64,000 bases of DNA from Alteromonas sp. 5E99-2. Lineage in GTDB: Bacteria > Pseudomonadota > Gammaproteobacteria > Enterobacterales > Alteromonadaceae. The stretch covers positions 186,001 through 250,000 of the forward strand of contig NZ_JAFNJE010000004.1 of the NCBI RefSeq assembly GCF_017368475.1. The letters are read 5' to 3'. Positions 27,695 to 37,511 of this stretch are shown here, piece by piece. The first letter of the stretch is position 1. Every line of letters starts with the position of its first letter. The notes beneath the pieces are model-generated. The model did not search any database. It saw only the letters and a program-made list of their open reading frames with translations, and had not been told where the DNA came from. The translations under genes and the position numbers were made by a program.

Positions 27695-28560
27695 TATTGG
27701 ATACCACCAACGCGATTAAATCTCACACCCGTCGGGATCCAAGAAGGCAATATGCTGTCTTTGTCTCTATCGAACTCAAAACTAATCCATATAGCTACTG
27801 CTTTACCAACTAGATCGTCGTCAGATACAAAGCCCCAAAAACGACTATCTCGGCTGTTATCACGGTTATCGCCGAGCATGAAATAATGCCCCTCAGGTAC
27901 GACCCACTCATTTGCTCTGGTCCCGCGCTGAGCGTAAAACTCTGAAGGGTGAGCCTCATAAACAGGATGACGTAAAATATCATGAGATACATCGCCAAGC
28001 TGTTCGTTAAATCGCTGTAATTTAGCTAATTGCTGCACAAATTCATCGTTGCCAATGTAATCTAAATGGACCGGCGCTAACTCAGGACACGATGAACTTT
28101 GCGATTCACACTTTGGCTTTATAAAAATTTGCTTGTTGCGATAGATAATAGTGTCGCCAGGTAAACCCACTAGCCTCTTTATATAATCTACCCTTTTATT
28201 TTCAGGGTATTTAAACACCACCACATCACCTCTGGATGGTGAACCTGTGTCTAAAAATTTATGCCTAAAAACAGGGTCTTTTACCCCGTATGCATATTTT
28301 TCTACCAAGATAAAATCACCCACCAGCAACGTCGGCATCATCGAACCAGATGGAATTTGGAAAGGCTCGTATAAAAATGACCGCAATACTAAAACAAAGG
28401 CAATAACAGGAAAAATCTGCTGAGACGTGTCAACAATATAAGGTAATTCTCCTGCTTCTGCTTCTTTGCGTTTTTTAGCAAAGAAAAGCGAATCGACCAA
28501 CCAAATAATGCCTGTGATAGTCGTCAAAGCCACAAGCAGTAACGAGAAATAGTTCGCCAT
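27694..28560 (-). CDS. lepB: Signal peptidase I
   Basis: LepB removes signal peptides from exported proteins at the periplasmic face of the inner membrane. It has two N-terminal membrane helices (about 2-22 and 48-65). The catalytic Ser is in PSGSMMPTLLVGD and the Lys in YIKRLVGLPGD. The C-terminal MLGDNRDNSRDSRFWGFV box is intact. Length 288 is shorter than E. coli LepB but normal for Alteromonadales and Vibrio. Start and stop each overlap a neighbour by one base (lepA, rnc). Confidence 0.96.
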   Translation of the reverse strand: MANYFSLLLVALTTITGIIWLVDSLFFAKKRKEAEAGELPYIVDTSQQIFPVIAFVLVLRSFLYEPFQIPSGSMMPTLLVGDFILVEKYAYGVKDPVFRHKFLDTGSPSRGDVVVFKYPENKRVDYIKRLVGLPGDTIIYRNKQIFIKPKCESQSSSCPELAPVHLDYIGNDEFVQQLAKLQRFNEQLGDVSHDILRHPVYEAHPSEFYAQRGTRANEWVVPEGHYFMLGDNRDNSRDSRFWGFVSDDDLVGKAVAIWISFEFDRDKDSILPSWIPTGVRFNRVGGIQ

Positions 28561-30356
28561 TACTTACCTACCTTCAACACTGCTAAAAACGCATCTTGTG
28601 GTAATTCTACATTCCCAACTTGCTTCATTCGTTTCTTTCCTTCTTTTTGTTTTTGGAGCAGTTTTTTCTTCCTACTCACATCACCACCATAGCATTTAGC
28701 GATAACGTTCTTTCTAAGCTGTTTAACTGTACTTCTAGCAATAACATGGTTGCCAATTGCCGCTTGTATAGCAATATCAAACATCTGCCTTGGAATTAAT
28801 TCCCTTAGTTTCTCTACCAGCTCTCGGCCACGTGTTTGAGAATTTTCTTTGTGCGTGATCACTGCAAGAGCATCAACACGTTCGCCATTAATCAAAATAT
28901 CAACCCGAGCCATATCAGATGAACGAAACGACTTGAAGTTATAGTCTAATGAAGCAAAACCTCGGCTAGTTGATTTCAATCGGTCGAAGAAATCCAATAC
29001 CACTTCTGCCATTGGTAATTCGTAAGTCACAGCAACTTGCTTCCCGTGATACGCCATGTTGGTTTGGCTCCCACGTTTCTCGATACACAGGGTAATAACG
29101 TTACCTAAGTAATCTTGAGGTACCAAGATATTCGCTTCAACAATAGGCTCTCTAATTTCTTCAATGTCATTGACCGCAGGTAATTTTGACGGATTATCAA
29201 CTTGAACCAGTTCGCCTTTGGTCGTTTTCACTTCGTATACCACGGTTGGCGCAGTAGTGATCAAATCTAAATCGTATTCTCGCTCTAAACGCTCTTGTAT
29301 GATTTCCATATGTAACATACCGAGGAAACCGATACGGAAACCAAAGCCTAATGCGGTTGAACTTTCTGGTTCATAAAAGAGTGATGCATCATTTAGACTT
29401 AGCTTAGCTAACGCATCTCTAAAGTCTTCATAGTCATCAGAGCTGACAGGGAAAACACCTGCATAGACTTGAGGTTTAACTTTTTTAAAGCCAGGTAATG
29501 CCAGTTCTGATGCATTTCTCGCAGTAGTAATGGTGTCACCAACAGGCGCGCCGTGAATTTCTTTAATACCAGAAATAATAAAACCTACTTCACCTGCTTT
29601 AAGCACTTTCTTTTGCAGTGCTTTTGGCGTGAACACACCTACTTTATCAACAATGTGCTCAGCCCCATTGGACATGATTTTGATTTTATCTTTTACTGAA
29701 AGCTGACCTTGTACAATGCGAACTAAAGACACGACACCTTGATAATTATCGAACCAAGAATCAATAATTAGCGCTTGTAAAGGTGCGTCTAATTCACCTT
29801 CAGGTGGTGGAATTTTAGTTACGATTTCTTCAAGTACATCTTCAATACCAATACCCGTTTTCGCAGAGCACTGCACTGCGTCAATTGCATCGATACCGAC
29901 AATATCTTCAATTTCTTCCGCCACTCGCTCAGGCTCGGCTTGTGGTAAATCAATTTTATTCAGGATAGGCACAACGTCCATATCCATATCAATAGCCGTA
30001 TAGCAGTTTGCCAATGTTTGAGCTTCAACACCTTGTCCAGCATCAACAACCAACAATGCGCCTTCACACGCAGCTAAAGAACGAGACACTTCATAAGTGA
30101 AATCGACATGCCCGGGCGTGTCGATGAAATTCAATTGATAGGTTTCACCATCTTTCGCTTTATAATCAAGGGTTACACTTTGTGCCTTGATAGTAATGCC
30201 GCGCTCTCTTTCAATGTCCATTGAGTCAAGGACTTGAGCCGCCATTTCGCGGTCAGCCAGCCCTCCACAATGCTGGATAAGTCTGTCTGACAAAGTACTT
30301 TTGCCATGATCTATATGAGCGATGATACTGAAATTTCGAATGTGCTTATGTTGCAT
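28560..30356 (-). CDS. lepA: Translation elongation factor 4 (LepA)
   Basis: LepA/EF4 is a ribosome-dependent GTPase implicated in initiation and ribosome assembly. The N-terminal G domain contains [23 protein letters not shown] and NKIDLP. The EF-G-like domains follow, and the unique C-terminal domain ends with [26 protein letters not shown]. Length is 598. It lies in the conserved rpoE-rseABC-lepA-lepB order, 120 bases downstream of rseC. Confidence 0.97.
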   Translation of the reverse strand: MQHKHIRNFSIIAHIDHGKSTLSDRLIQHCGGLADREMAAQVLDSMDIERERGITIKAQSVTLDYKAKDGETYQLNFIDTPGHVDFTYEVSRSLAACEGALLVVDAGQGVEAQTLANCYTAIDMDMDVVPILNKIDLPQAEPERVAEEIEDIVGIDAIDAVQCSAKTGIGIEDVLEEIVTKIPPPEGELDAPLQALIIDSWFDNYQGVVSLVRIVQGQLSVKDKIKIMSNGAEHIVDKVGVFTPKALQKKVLKAGEVGFIISGIKEIHGAPVGDTITTARNASELALPGFKKVKPQVYAGVFPVSSDDYEDFRDALAKLSLNDASLFYEPESSTALGFGFRIGFLGMLHMEIIQERLEREYDLDLITTAPTVVYEVKTTKGELVQVDNPSKLPAVNDIEEIREPIVEANILVPQDYLGNVITLCIEKRGSQTNMAYHGKQVAVTYELPMAEVVLDFFDRLKSTSRGFASLDYNFKSFRSSDMARVDILINGERVDALAVITHKENSQTRGRELVEKLRELIPRQMFDIAIQAAIGNHVIARSTVKQLRKNVIAKCYGGDVSRKKKLLQKQKEGKKRMKQVGNVELPQDAFLAVLKVGK

Positions 30357-30476
30357 ATCTAGAGAGATACCTGAAAACTACGAACTAAAAATGTGCAGTA
30401 ATATTTATGAAAATTGAGCGTTATATCAAAAACATTACAAATGAGGGCGGATTTTACCTATTTCTTGCGCAGAAAG

Positions 30477-30917
30477 CTAACTTACCCATCGCCTTATAAT
30501 AACAGGTTGAAACCGTCCTTTGTCTAACTGTTTACATTTACCTGCTACATAGCGGAAGCAAATGAATGTAGGGACACAAGCAAGGGCAAATAACATCAAC
30601 TCATGAACTGTGTTTGCCCAAAAACTAGATAGGCTCAAAAGGGCAATAAAAAAAACAAGGATCGGCAATAAATACAATAACCAAGATGCAATTAAAACAC
30701 TCTGTTCATGAATGCCAATGCTCACCGTATCACCCACTTTCACCGGTACTGGAGAAGATAAAGTTAAACGCTGAACTTTACTAGAAAAGGCTCTCGCGAT
30801 AGTACCAGAGCCACAATTATCTTGAGCATTACAGCTAGAACAGGTACTTTTTACTGCAGCTTCAACCACAATTTTGTCATCAATTACCGATACAACCTTA
30901 GCGGTTTCTTCAATCAC
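30477..30917 (-). CDS. rseC: SoxR-reducing system / sigma-E regulator RseC
   Basis: RseC is a small inner-membrane protein of the rpoE operon. The N-terminal domain has the conserved cysteine cluster CSSCNAQDNCGSGTI, and two hydrophobic segments follow (about 75-95 and 100-120). Length 146 is typical. The two-base gap to rseB indicates one operon. Its role in sigma-E control is weak in E. coli; it is also related to RsxC-associated SoxR reduction. Confidence 0.92.
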   Translation of the reverse strand: MIEETAKVVSVIDDKIVVEAAVKSTCSSCNAQDNCGSGTIARAFSSKVQRLTLSSPVPVKVGDTVSIGIHEQSVLIASWLLYLLPILVFFIALLSLSSFWANTVHELMLFALACVPTFICFRYVAGKCKQLDKGRFQPVIIRRWVS

Positions 30918-30919
30918 AA

Positions 30920-31915
30920 TTAAGGTGCCGTTTTCACAGAGCTTGCAATGGCATTTGCAGTTTCTGGTGGAATTTCACCGATTACAGTCACTTGGCTATT
31001 TCCCATAGAGCGACTTAAAAATGTACTGAGCCCATGACGAAACGCTACATCTGTATTCAACGACTCACTTCTGGGTTCAACATAGACGGAAACATCAACT
31101 AAACCATCAGAAAACAAACGGTATTCTACCCTTTGGCCTGTTGCCGCTAACCGCCTTGTATCTTGTTTAATTTCTTTCATACCTTCAGGTAAATAAGAAA
31201 CTAGCCAATTGTGCTTATCAGGCATGGTTGGTGGCATTGCCGTTAAGCGCGGCAGGCGATCTTTATTCACAGTTGAAAAATAAGGGTGAGGCTCTTCGCT
31301 AATCGCGAAAAGCAACATTTGAATTTGCTCTAAAATAACGCCTTTATGATCCAGCATATTAAGTTTGAGTAACATGCCTGTTTTTTCATCTAGCCATAAT
31401 TGATAGCTATATCGCGTGTTATCTAAACTTACAATGCGTATTTGCTTCGCGGGTTGACCTGATATTCTAGACCGGCCCACCACAATAAATTCATACGCAT
31501 CATGGAGGAAATCTTGATTTTGTAGCAAGGCCCAAGGAATGGGTCCGTTGATAGAGTTACCGACAACGGTATATGGCGGCGCATCGGGTTCAAAGACACT
31601 GACATGCTCGCCCACTCGAATAAACTCTTTACCCGGACCGTTTTGTAAGTTGAGCTGTTCCATATCAGGGCTATCCCCCATACGGCCATGGCGCCATAAA
31701 TAGGGAACTGCATCCTGCCCCGCTTGTAAAACAACAAAACGAGCTTCGAAGTTATTTTCGGTAACTAGGTTATGTAATTGTTCTAAAAGCTCTTCAGCCG
31801 TTTGGCTAGTTGAAGAGGTTGTAGGTGAAATTTCAGACGACGGTGGGCTTGTTTGTGCTACTGCAAAAAACGCAGCAGCACTCAAAAATAATACAACAGG
31901 GAAAAATCGCAACAT
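30920..31915 (-). CDS. rseB: Sigma-E negative regulator RseB
   Basis: RseB is a periplasmic protein that protects RseA from DegS and senses lipopolysaccharide intermediates. It has a signal peptide (MLRFFPVVLFLSAAAFFAVA), then a MucB/RseB N-terminal domain (about 45-200) and a C-terminal domain (about 225-320). The 331-residue length is normal. It is separated from rseA by two bases. Confidence 0.94.
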   Translation of the reverse strand: MLRFFPVVLFLSAAAFFAVAQTSPPSSEISPTTSSTSQTAEELLEQLHNLVTENNFEARFVVLQAGQDAVPYLWRHGRMGDSPDMEQLNLQNGPGKEFIRVGEHVSVFEPDAPPYTVVGNSINGPIPWALLQNQDFLHDAYEFIVVGRSRISGQPAKQIRIVSLDNTRYSYQLWLDEKTGMLLKLNMLDHKGVILEQIQMLLFAISEEPHPYFSTVNKDRLPRLTAMPPTMPDKHNWLVSYLPEGMKEIKQDTRRLAATGQRVEYRLFSDGLVDVSVYVEPRSESLNTDVAFRHGLSTFLSRSMGNSQVTVIGEIPPETANAIASSVKTAP

Positions 31916-31917
31916 AT

Positions 31918-32499
31918 TTATTTTGACGGTACGCCCTCATGAGCTTCTTCAGACAATTCTGGCACTGAAGCTTTTAACTTAACTTGTTGTTCATGATCAG
32001 TAATTAGCGCTTGAATTTGGCGTCTAGTTTCCATCAAGTCTTGCTTTGACTCATTAGGTAAAACACGAGTTTGATTCAAACTCACTGGTGCTAAACCACC
32101 TTGAGGGGTAGTTGTGATTGCAGTTGTAAAAGGTTCATTTGTGTCAGGTTGGTTGTAAGTTTGTACACCAATAATCACCGCAGCTGCAACACTTGCAGCA
32201 ACAGCAAATTGACCTGATTGACGCGCAAATGGGACTACTTTAGTCGAAAGTTTTGACAAAAAGCTCGAATTTTTTGATGTCTTAGGAGCAAGAATGGCCG
32301 GCTCAGATTCTAAGGCTGCAGCAATACTTGCGCTTACATCCATATAGGCACCTTCTGGCATTTCCTTACGCATAACACTTCTCACTACATGATAGCGATT
32401 CCATGCGTTACTCAGTTCAGCATCATCATTCACTTGTAGTGAATCGACATTGGATTCTCCATCCATAACTGCTGACATTTGTTCAAATTTTTGTGTCAT
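31918..32499 (-). CDS. rseA: Anti-sigma-E factor RseA
   Basis: RseA holds sigma-E at the inner membrane and is cut by DegS and RseP under envelope stress. The N-terminal cytoplasmic domain (about 1-95) has FEQMSAVMDGESN and WNRYHVVRSVMRKE, the typical sigma-binding segment. One transmembrane helix follows (about 103-120, FAVAASVAAAVIIGV). The periplasmic tail is short and would bind RseB. It follows rpoE by 84 bases. Confidence 0.94.
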   Translation of the reverse strand: MTQKFEQMSAVMDGESNVDSLQVNDDAELSNAWNRYHVVRSVMRKEMPEGAYMDVSASIAAALESEPAILAPKTSKNSSFLSKLSTKVVPFARQSGQFAVAASVAAAVIIGVQTYNQPDTNEPFTTAITTTPQGGLAPVSLNQTRVLPNESKQDLMETRRQIQALITDHEQQVKLKASVPELSEEAHEGVPSK

Positions 32500-32583
32500 A
32501 TCGATTTTTTCCCGTTGCCTCTATTGGCATTCAACTACACCTTACGACATGCAATATCGTAAAAGGTTCTAAAATAAGATCAA

Positions 32584-33162
32584 TTACTTTTCTAAAAGAG
32601 GCTGAATAACTTTATCAATTGCCTCTCTAGCTCTGAATATTCGCGACCTAACTGTACCGACAGGACATTCCATCACGGTCGCAATTTCTTCATAGCTCAG
32701 CCCTTCAATTTCCCTCAATGTAATTGCCATACGTAAATCGCTAGGCAATTTATCAACGACACCAAACAATACAGAACTGATTTCTTCCGACAGTAAACTC
32801 GCTTCCGGTGTATTTTTCTCCTTTAGCGCATCACTACCTTCATAATGATCAGCTTCTTGAGCATCAACATCACTAGAGGGCGGCTTTCGCCCCTGAGACA
32901 CTAAATAATTTTTCGCACTATTTACCGCAATGCGGTACAACCAAGTATAAAACGCACTATCCCCACGGAAGTTGGGAAGCGCACGATAGGCTTTAATAAA
33001 GGCTTCTTGAGTCACGTCTGCAACATCACCTGAGTGCTTTACATAACGAGAAACTAAATGCATAACCTTATGTTGGTATCGAGAAACCAAAAGATTGAAT
33101 GCGTTTTTATCACCACTTTGTACTTTTTCGACCAATTGCTGATCTGTTAACTGCTCGCGCAT
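32584..33162 (-). CDS. rpoE: RNA polymerase sigma factor RpoE (sigma-E)
   Basis: RpoE is the extracytoplasmic-stress sigma factor controlling outer-membrane biogenesis genes. Region 2 (YVKHSGDVADVTQEAFIKAYRAL, then FYTWLYRIAVNSAKNYL) and region 4 (REIEGLSYEEIATVMECPVGTVRSRIFRARE) are intact over 192 residues. The gene is divergent from nadB, as in E. coli. A promoter resembling the sigma-E consensus lies about 57 bases upstream, suggesting autoregulation. Confidence 0.97.
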   Translation of the reverse strand: MREQLTDQQLVEKVQSGDKNAFNLLVSRYQHKVMHLVSRYVKHSGDVADVTQEAFIKAYRALPNFRGDSAFYTWLYRIAVNSAKNYLVSQGRKPPSSDVDAQEADHYEGSDALKEKNTPEASLLSEEISSVLFGVVDKLPSDLRMAITLREIEGLSYEEIATVMECPVGTVRSRIFRAREAIDKVIQPLLEK

Positions 33163-33218
33163 TCGAGCTTTTACCCCTTAATTATTCATGTACCATCATA
33201 TTTTGCTGACAGACATAA

Positions 33219-33247
33219 GATAGATGACAAATATCGCGATAAGTTTC
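33219..33247 (-). promoter_or_regulatory. Candidate sigma-E promoter of rpoE
   Basis: On the minus strand, GAAACTT (33247-33241) differs by one base from the sigma-E -35 GGAACTT. After a 16-base spacer comes TCTATC (33224-33219), close to the -10 TCTAA of E. coli rpoEp2. This places the start near 33212, about 50 bases before the rpoE ATG. Autoregulation of rpoE by sigma-E is well known in E. coli. Confidence 0.5.
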
Positions 33248-33318
33248 ATTTTTTGCGATTTTGTTTTGTAATCAGTAAACTTGACCTACATTATGGCTCG
33301 AAACCCCATACAAAATAA

Positions 33319-34998
33319 ATGAAAAAACACACAGTTTTGTCATCACAGGCTCAAACAGACACAATTGAGCACCTTACCGACGTACTTATTATTGGCAGTG
33401 GCGCTGCTGGATTAAGCTTAGCGTTAAAATTAGCAGACCATTGCAACGTTATTATTTTGAGCAAGAGCGACCGCAATGAAGGTTCTACACGATACGCCCA
33501 AGGCGGTATTGCTGCTGTATTTGATGAGCAAGATTCCATTGAAGCTCATATTGCAGACACCTTAGTTGCTGGCGCAGGTTTATGTAATGAAGAGGCGGTC
33601 AGATTTACCACCGAAAGCGCTAAGTCTGCTTTGGAGTGGTTAATTAGTTCAGGCGTACCTTTTGATACCGAAAAAGATGACAAAGGTAAAACTCGGTTTC
33701 ATTTAACCCGAGAAGGTGGTCACAGTCATAGACGTATTTTACACGCAGCCGATGCCACTGGTGAAGCACTGCAAATCACATTAAACGACGCGGTGGCCGA
33801 ACACCCCAACATTCATATATTTGAATGCTATAACGCCATAGACTTAATTTGCAGTAAATCTAGGCCCACATACAGCAATGGCGCTTACGTATGGAACTTA
33901 AAGCGCAGCCACGTAGAAGTCATACGTTCAAAATTTGTTGCTCTGGCATCAGGTGGTGCAAGTAAAGTCTATCAATATACATCTAATCCAGATGTATCCA
34001 GTGGAGACGGTGTTGCAATGGCTTGGCGTGCGGGTTGTCGGGTGGCCAATATGGAATTTAATCAATTCCATCCTACCTGCTTATATCATCCACAGGCTAA
34101 GAACTTTTTGATTAGTGAAGCGCTACGTGGTGAAGGGGCCTATTTATGCCATAAAGACGGCACTAAATTCATGCACAAATTTGATGAAAGAGCCGATCTC
34201 GCACCTAGAGACATTGTTGCAAGGGCGATTGATTTTGAGATGAAACGCTTGGGCGCAGATTGCATGTATTTAAACATCAGCCATAAACCGTCAGATTTTA
34301 TTCGAAAGCACTTCCCTAATATTTACCGTAAATGCCGCTCGCTAGGCATAGATATTACTCGTGAGCCAATCCCAGTGGTTCCCGCAGCACACTACAGCTG
34401 CGGAGGCGTGATGACGGATTTCAATGCAAAAACCGATTTAGAAAATGTCTATGCTATTGGAGAAGTTGCTTATACCGGGCTTCACGGTGCCAATAGAATG
34501 GCGTCTAATTCCTTACTAGAATGTGTGGTATTTGCTCACGCTGCAGCCAAGCACATTTTAACGGCTCTGCCCAATTCAGATACACCAGGAGCCGTTGCAC
34601 CTTGGGATGAAAGCCAAGTTGTTAACGCCGATGAAGAAGTCATTATTCAGCATAATTGGCACGAATTGCGATTATTTATGTGGGACTATGTTGGTATTGT
34701 AAGAACCGACAAACGATTAGAAAGAGCCCTTAGGCGAATTCAATTATTGTCACAAGAAATACAAGAATACTACGCTCATTTTCGCGTAAGTCATAATTTA
34801 CTCGAGCTCAGGAATTTGGTGACCGTCGCTGAATTAATAGTTAAATGCGCAATGCAGAGAAAAGAAAGCAGAGGTTTGCATTTTAACCTGGACTACCCTG
34901 ATTTATTACCAGAAGCAAAACCTACTGTTATAAAACACGAGCTATCAAAACCGACGGTGCAACCGGGTAGCCTCGCCACGGGCATATCTGACGAGTAA
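33319..34998 (+). CDS. nadB: L-aspartate oxidase
   Basis: NadB oxidises aspartate to iminoaspartate, the first step of de novo NAD synthesis. The FAD-binding dinucleotide fold is [17 protein letters not shown]. Other succinate-dehydrogenase-family features are [15 protein letters not shown], the HPTC motif and the AHYSCGGV active-site segment. Length 559 is slightly above E. coli NadB. It is divergent from rpoE. Its last 54 bases overlap the convergent MaoC-like gene. NadE, the last NAD enzyme, is also in the window (38374-39210). Confidence 0.95.
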   Translation: MKKHTVLSSQAQTDTIEHLTDVLIIGSGAAGLSLALKLADHCNVIILSKSDRNEGSTRYAQGGIAAVFDEQDSIEAHIADTLVAGAGLCNEEAVRFTTESAKSALEWLISSGVPFDTEKDDKGKTRFHLTREGGHSHRRILHAADATGEALQITLNDAVAEHPNIHIFECYNAIDLICSKSRPTYSNGAYVWNLKRSHVEVIRSKFVALASGGASKVYQYTSNPDVSSGDGVAMAWRAGCRVANMEFNQFHPTCLYHPQAKNFLISEALRGEGAYLCHKDGTKFMHKFDERADLAPRDIVARAIDFEMKRLGADCMYLNISHKPSDFIRKHFPNIYRKCRSLGIDITREPIPVVPAAHYSCGGVMTDFNAKTDLENVYAIGEVAYTGLHGANRMASNSLLECVVFAHAAAKHILTALPNSDTPGAVAPWDESQVVNADEEVIIQHNWHELRLFMWDYVGIVRTDKRLERALRRIQLLSQEIQEYYAHFRVSHNLLELRNLVTVAELIVKCAMQRKESRGLHFNLDYPDLLPEAKPTVIKHELSKPTVQPGSLATGISDE

Positions 34999-35871
34999 AT
35001 GCACAATATCTCGTTTATTCGCATCATGTAAACTCATGAACCTATCGACATTTATGCACCCCGTAACTATTTGTGTAGTGCTGGGTAAATAGATAGGTTT
35101 CATGAAGTCACAATCAATTTCTAGGGGAAGATCGGAATCTTTAAAGTTTAGCGCTTCTTCTTCAACAGATAAAACCATGGCTAAGCTATACATTCCATGA
35201 ATTATTGCCTGTTTGAAACCAAACATTTTTGCAAACACTGAAGCCAAATGAATGGGATTATAGTCACCTGATAATTCGGCATAACGCCTTCCGTCACTCC
35301 CTTTAAATTTTAAAGGCCTTAAGTCTCTTCTCACTAAACTAGGAGAAGGGCGTAAATAAGGAAGATGAGAAGCCTGCTTCAATTTATTATCAGTGTCGTG
35401 AAAACTACGCGACAAATAAGTACTGGTTGCTTGATAAACACATTTAGATTCCTGCTCTCCCTTTACAACAACGTCTACCGCAATGCCCCTTGGGTGAGCA
35501 TAAACCTCGCCAAATCGCACAGACAATTCAAAAGGTTGGCCAAGTTCAAAATCCGGTGTTTGTACAATACTGTTGTGAATATGCACAAGCCCAACTGGGT
35601 TAAATGGGCAACGTTCATCTGTCAATAGCTCCAATTGCATTGGCAATGTGAGCATTTGTAAATAACAAGGATGAGTAAAATCAGACATCCACCTCAACCT
35701 AAACTCATACTGCCGATAGTGGCGGTAATCTACTTTAAAGTAGGGGTCAGTTATTGTGATAGCACGCAAGGAGCTCAGTGCTTCAGCGTCGAATGTAGTG
35801 TTTTTTTTCTTAATTGCATGTTTAATAGCTTTAATAACGACACGAATTACAGCCTTGTTTTTACTCAACAT
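34945..35871 (-). CDS. MaoC-like (hotdog-fold) acyl dehydratase
   Basis: The C-terminal half (about 185-300) has the R-hydratase/MaoC motif [13 protein letters not shown] followed by [16 protein letters not shown], where the Asp and His are the expected catalytic dyad. The N-terminal half resembles a second, non-catalytic hotdog domain. Members hydrate or dehydrate enoyl-CoA or enoyl-ACP thioesters; the substrate cannot be told from sequence. The gene converges on nadB with a 54-base coding overlap, unusually long. It ends one base upstream of the ygfX-like gene in the same direction of transcription, so it is probably transcribed with sdhE-ygfX. Confidence 0.85.
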   Translation of the reverse strand: MLSKNKAVIRVVIKAIKHAIKKKNTTFDAEALSSLRAITITDPYFKVDYRHYRQYEFRLRWMSDFTHPCYLQMLTLPMQLELLTDERCPFNPVGLVHIHNSIVQTPDFELGQPFELSVRFGEVYAHPRGIAVDVVVKGEQESKCVYQATSTYLSRSFHDTDNKLKQASHLPYLRPSPSLVRRDLRPLKFKGSDGRRYAELSGDYNPIHLASVFAKMFGFKQAIIHGMYSLAMVLSVEEEALNFKDSDLPLEIDCDFMKPIYLPSTTQIVTGCINVDRFMSLHDANKRDIVHLLVRYARGEATRLHRRF

Positions 35872-35872
35872 T

Positions 35873-36247
35873 TTATTTTAACTCTGCCGTCATTGATTTC
35901 CATCTTGTTACCCATCGGCACAAGCGTCTATAGTTTTTATCGCCTACAGAGCTCTGCATTACCCAACCTCTCACCTTAATATTACTTTTACTTTGCAACG
36001 ACAAAAACACAGCAAAGGGAGTAATCAAACTAGGAAAAGTCAGGTTCATTACTTCTTTTGAGAAACCCAATAGACGAATATTTTCATTATTATCGTCAAA
36101 CGCTATCGCAGACACTGTACGTTTATCAATAGACAGTGGTATGAATACACAACGTGTCCAACAACTTAAGGATATTTTCGTATAGGTACTAGACACGAAC
36201 ACGGTTAACAACAAGTGCAACCATTTTTGCAAACTCGGGATCATCAC
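35873..36247 (-). CDS. Short YgfX (CptA)-like protein, possibly degenerate
   Basis: The second half (IRLLGFSKEVMNLTFP, later VRGWVMQSSVGDKNYRRLCRWV) aligns by eye with the C-terminal domain of YgfX/CptA, the membrane protein encoded next to sdhE in enterobacteria. The usual two-helix membrane hairpin of about 60 residues before this is missing. Only about 40 codons lie between the sdhE stop and the domain, and they are not hydrophobic. The first in-frame starts (GTG 36247, ATG 36244) lie inside sdhE and would add a hydrophobic stretch (WLHLLLTVFV) read out of frame. GTG 36196 or 36202 are alternatives. Function is doubtful. Confidence 0.55.
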   Translation of the reverse strand: MMIPSLQKWLHLLLTVFVSSTYTKISLSCWTRCVFIPLSIDKRTVSAIAFDDNNENIRLLGFSKEVMNLTFPSLITPFAVFLSLQSKSNIKVRGWVMQSSVGDKNYRRLCRWVTRWKSMTAELK

Positions 36248-36440
36248 ACTTTTCGTGCCCCATCATCCAAGCATATAAGTCTGGGTCATCACTTGTTAAA
36301 AGTCGTTCAAAGGTCTCTTGCTGCTCAAAAGATAAATCCGCAAAAGATTGCTCTACAAAGGGCAATAACAAAACATCAAGTTCTAACATGCCTCTGCGGC
36401 ACGCCCATTTCAATCTAGCTAAACGTTTTTGAGTGAACAT
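36189..36440 (-). CDS. sdhE: FAD assembly factor SdhE
   Basis: SdhE promotes covalent attachment of FAD to succinate dehydrogenase (and fumarate reductase). The 83-residue protein has the signature RRGMLELDVLL and the helical continuation FERLLTSDDPDLYAWMMG. It is divergent from ygfZ, as in E. coli. The ygfX-like gene follows. NadB, a flavoprotein of the same superfamily, lies just beyond. Confidence 0.96.
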   Translation of the reverse strand: MFTQKRLARLKWACRRGMLELDVLLLPFVEQSFADLSFEQQETFERLLTSDDPDLYAWMMGHEKCDDPEFAKMVALVVNRVRV

Positions 36441-36602
36441 TTCACACCTACAATTATTTGATTAATAATATCGTACCACGAGGCTAATGCTGTGCTAACC
36501 CTTCTTTAGTTCAGGTGATCAATTAAAGATCAAAATTTCTCTTGTAAAGCCACTTTATACCCCAATTTCTAAAGTAGTTTAATTTTTATTGAGTCCGTTG
36601 TC

Positions 36603-37511
36603 ATGACGCTATCAGCGCCCCCAAGTCCATTAAGTCTATCCTTTGTTAAGATTACTGGTCCCGAAGCCAGCTCGTTTTTACAAGGTCAGCTTACGATTGA
36701 CGTGCCTTCTCTACAACCTCAAACAATGCGTTACGCAGCACAATGTAACGCAAAAGGAAAAATGGTCGGTTTGGGGTATTTATATAATTCGGGTGACGCG
36801 TATTTTTATATTCAATCCAGTGTATCTGCACAAACAAGCTATGCTCAGTTTAAAAAATTCGGCGTCTTTGCAAAGGCTGAATTTAACCTACCTGAGAATG
36901 ACCAGCATTGTGTTGCAATTAGACCTCACTCTATAGATTTTCTAGCCAATACAGCAGTCATCACTCCAGTTGTTGAACACGTGCAAGGCCTTCAATTTGC
37001 CATTTTCACTGGTCAGCTTCAGCAAAGTGAAATCTTAAACTTCGAAGATGCAAACGCAGAGTTTGTACAAAATGGAATCCCGTTTCTTTACAGCAATGTC
37101 GATGAACAATGGATACCGCAAATGTTAAATGTGCAGGCACTCAATGGTATCGATTTTGACAAAGGCTGCTATATGGGACAAGAAGTGGTTGCCCGAACGC
37201 ATTATTTAGGCAAGAACAAACGCGCCCTTTTTACCTTTTCAACTAGTATTACAGACGTAAACGAGCAAATAAAAATAGATGACCCCGTCTACCGCCGTTT
37301 AGGTGAAAACTGGAGAAAATCAGGCTCTATTGTGAATTTCGCCAGACAAAATAATAAGCTGCTTATCTCGGCCGTACTGCCCAATGATGTGTCTGAACAA
37401 GACGTCTTAGCCTTAACTGAAACAGAGTCTGACAGACTTAGCCCCATTCCTTTACCCTATGTGGTAAACTCTTCAACGTCTTCAATTAAAAACCGAAAAC
37501 ACAATGATTAA
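36603..37511 (+). CDS. ygfZ: tRNA-modifying / Fe-S cluster assembly protein YgfZ
   Basis: YgfZ is a folate-binding protein related to the glycine-cleavage T protein, needed for full activity of several Fe-S enzymes such as MiaB. The signature DFDKGCYMGQEVVARTHY contains the key cysteine. Length 302 is close to E. coli. It is divergent from sdhE, the conserved arrangement. It overlaps the SlyD-like gene by 8 bases, suggesting translational coupling. Confidence 0.93.
   Translation: MTLSAPPSPLSLSFVKITGPEASSFLQGQLTIDVPSLQPQTMRYAAQCNAKGKMVGLGYLYNSGDAYFYIQSSVSAQTSYAQFKKFGVFAKAEFNLPENDQHCVAIRPHSIDFLANTAVITPVVEHVQGLQFAIFTGQLQQSEILNFEDANAEFVQNGIPFLYSNVDEQWIPQMLNVQALNGIDFDKGCYMGQEVVARTHYLGKNKRALFTFSTSITDVNEQIKIDDPVYRRLGENWRKSGSIVNFARQNNKLLISAVLPNDVSEQDVLALTETESDRLSPIPLPYVVNSSTSSIKNRKHND

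Noticed and set aside
33290-33310. CTTGACC...CCCCAT upstream of nadB as a sigma-32 promoter
   Set aside because: The -10-like element lies only about 10 bases before the ATG, leaving no room for a leader, and the spacer is too long.
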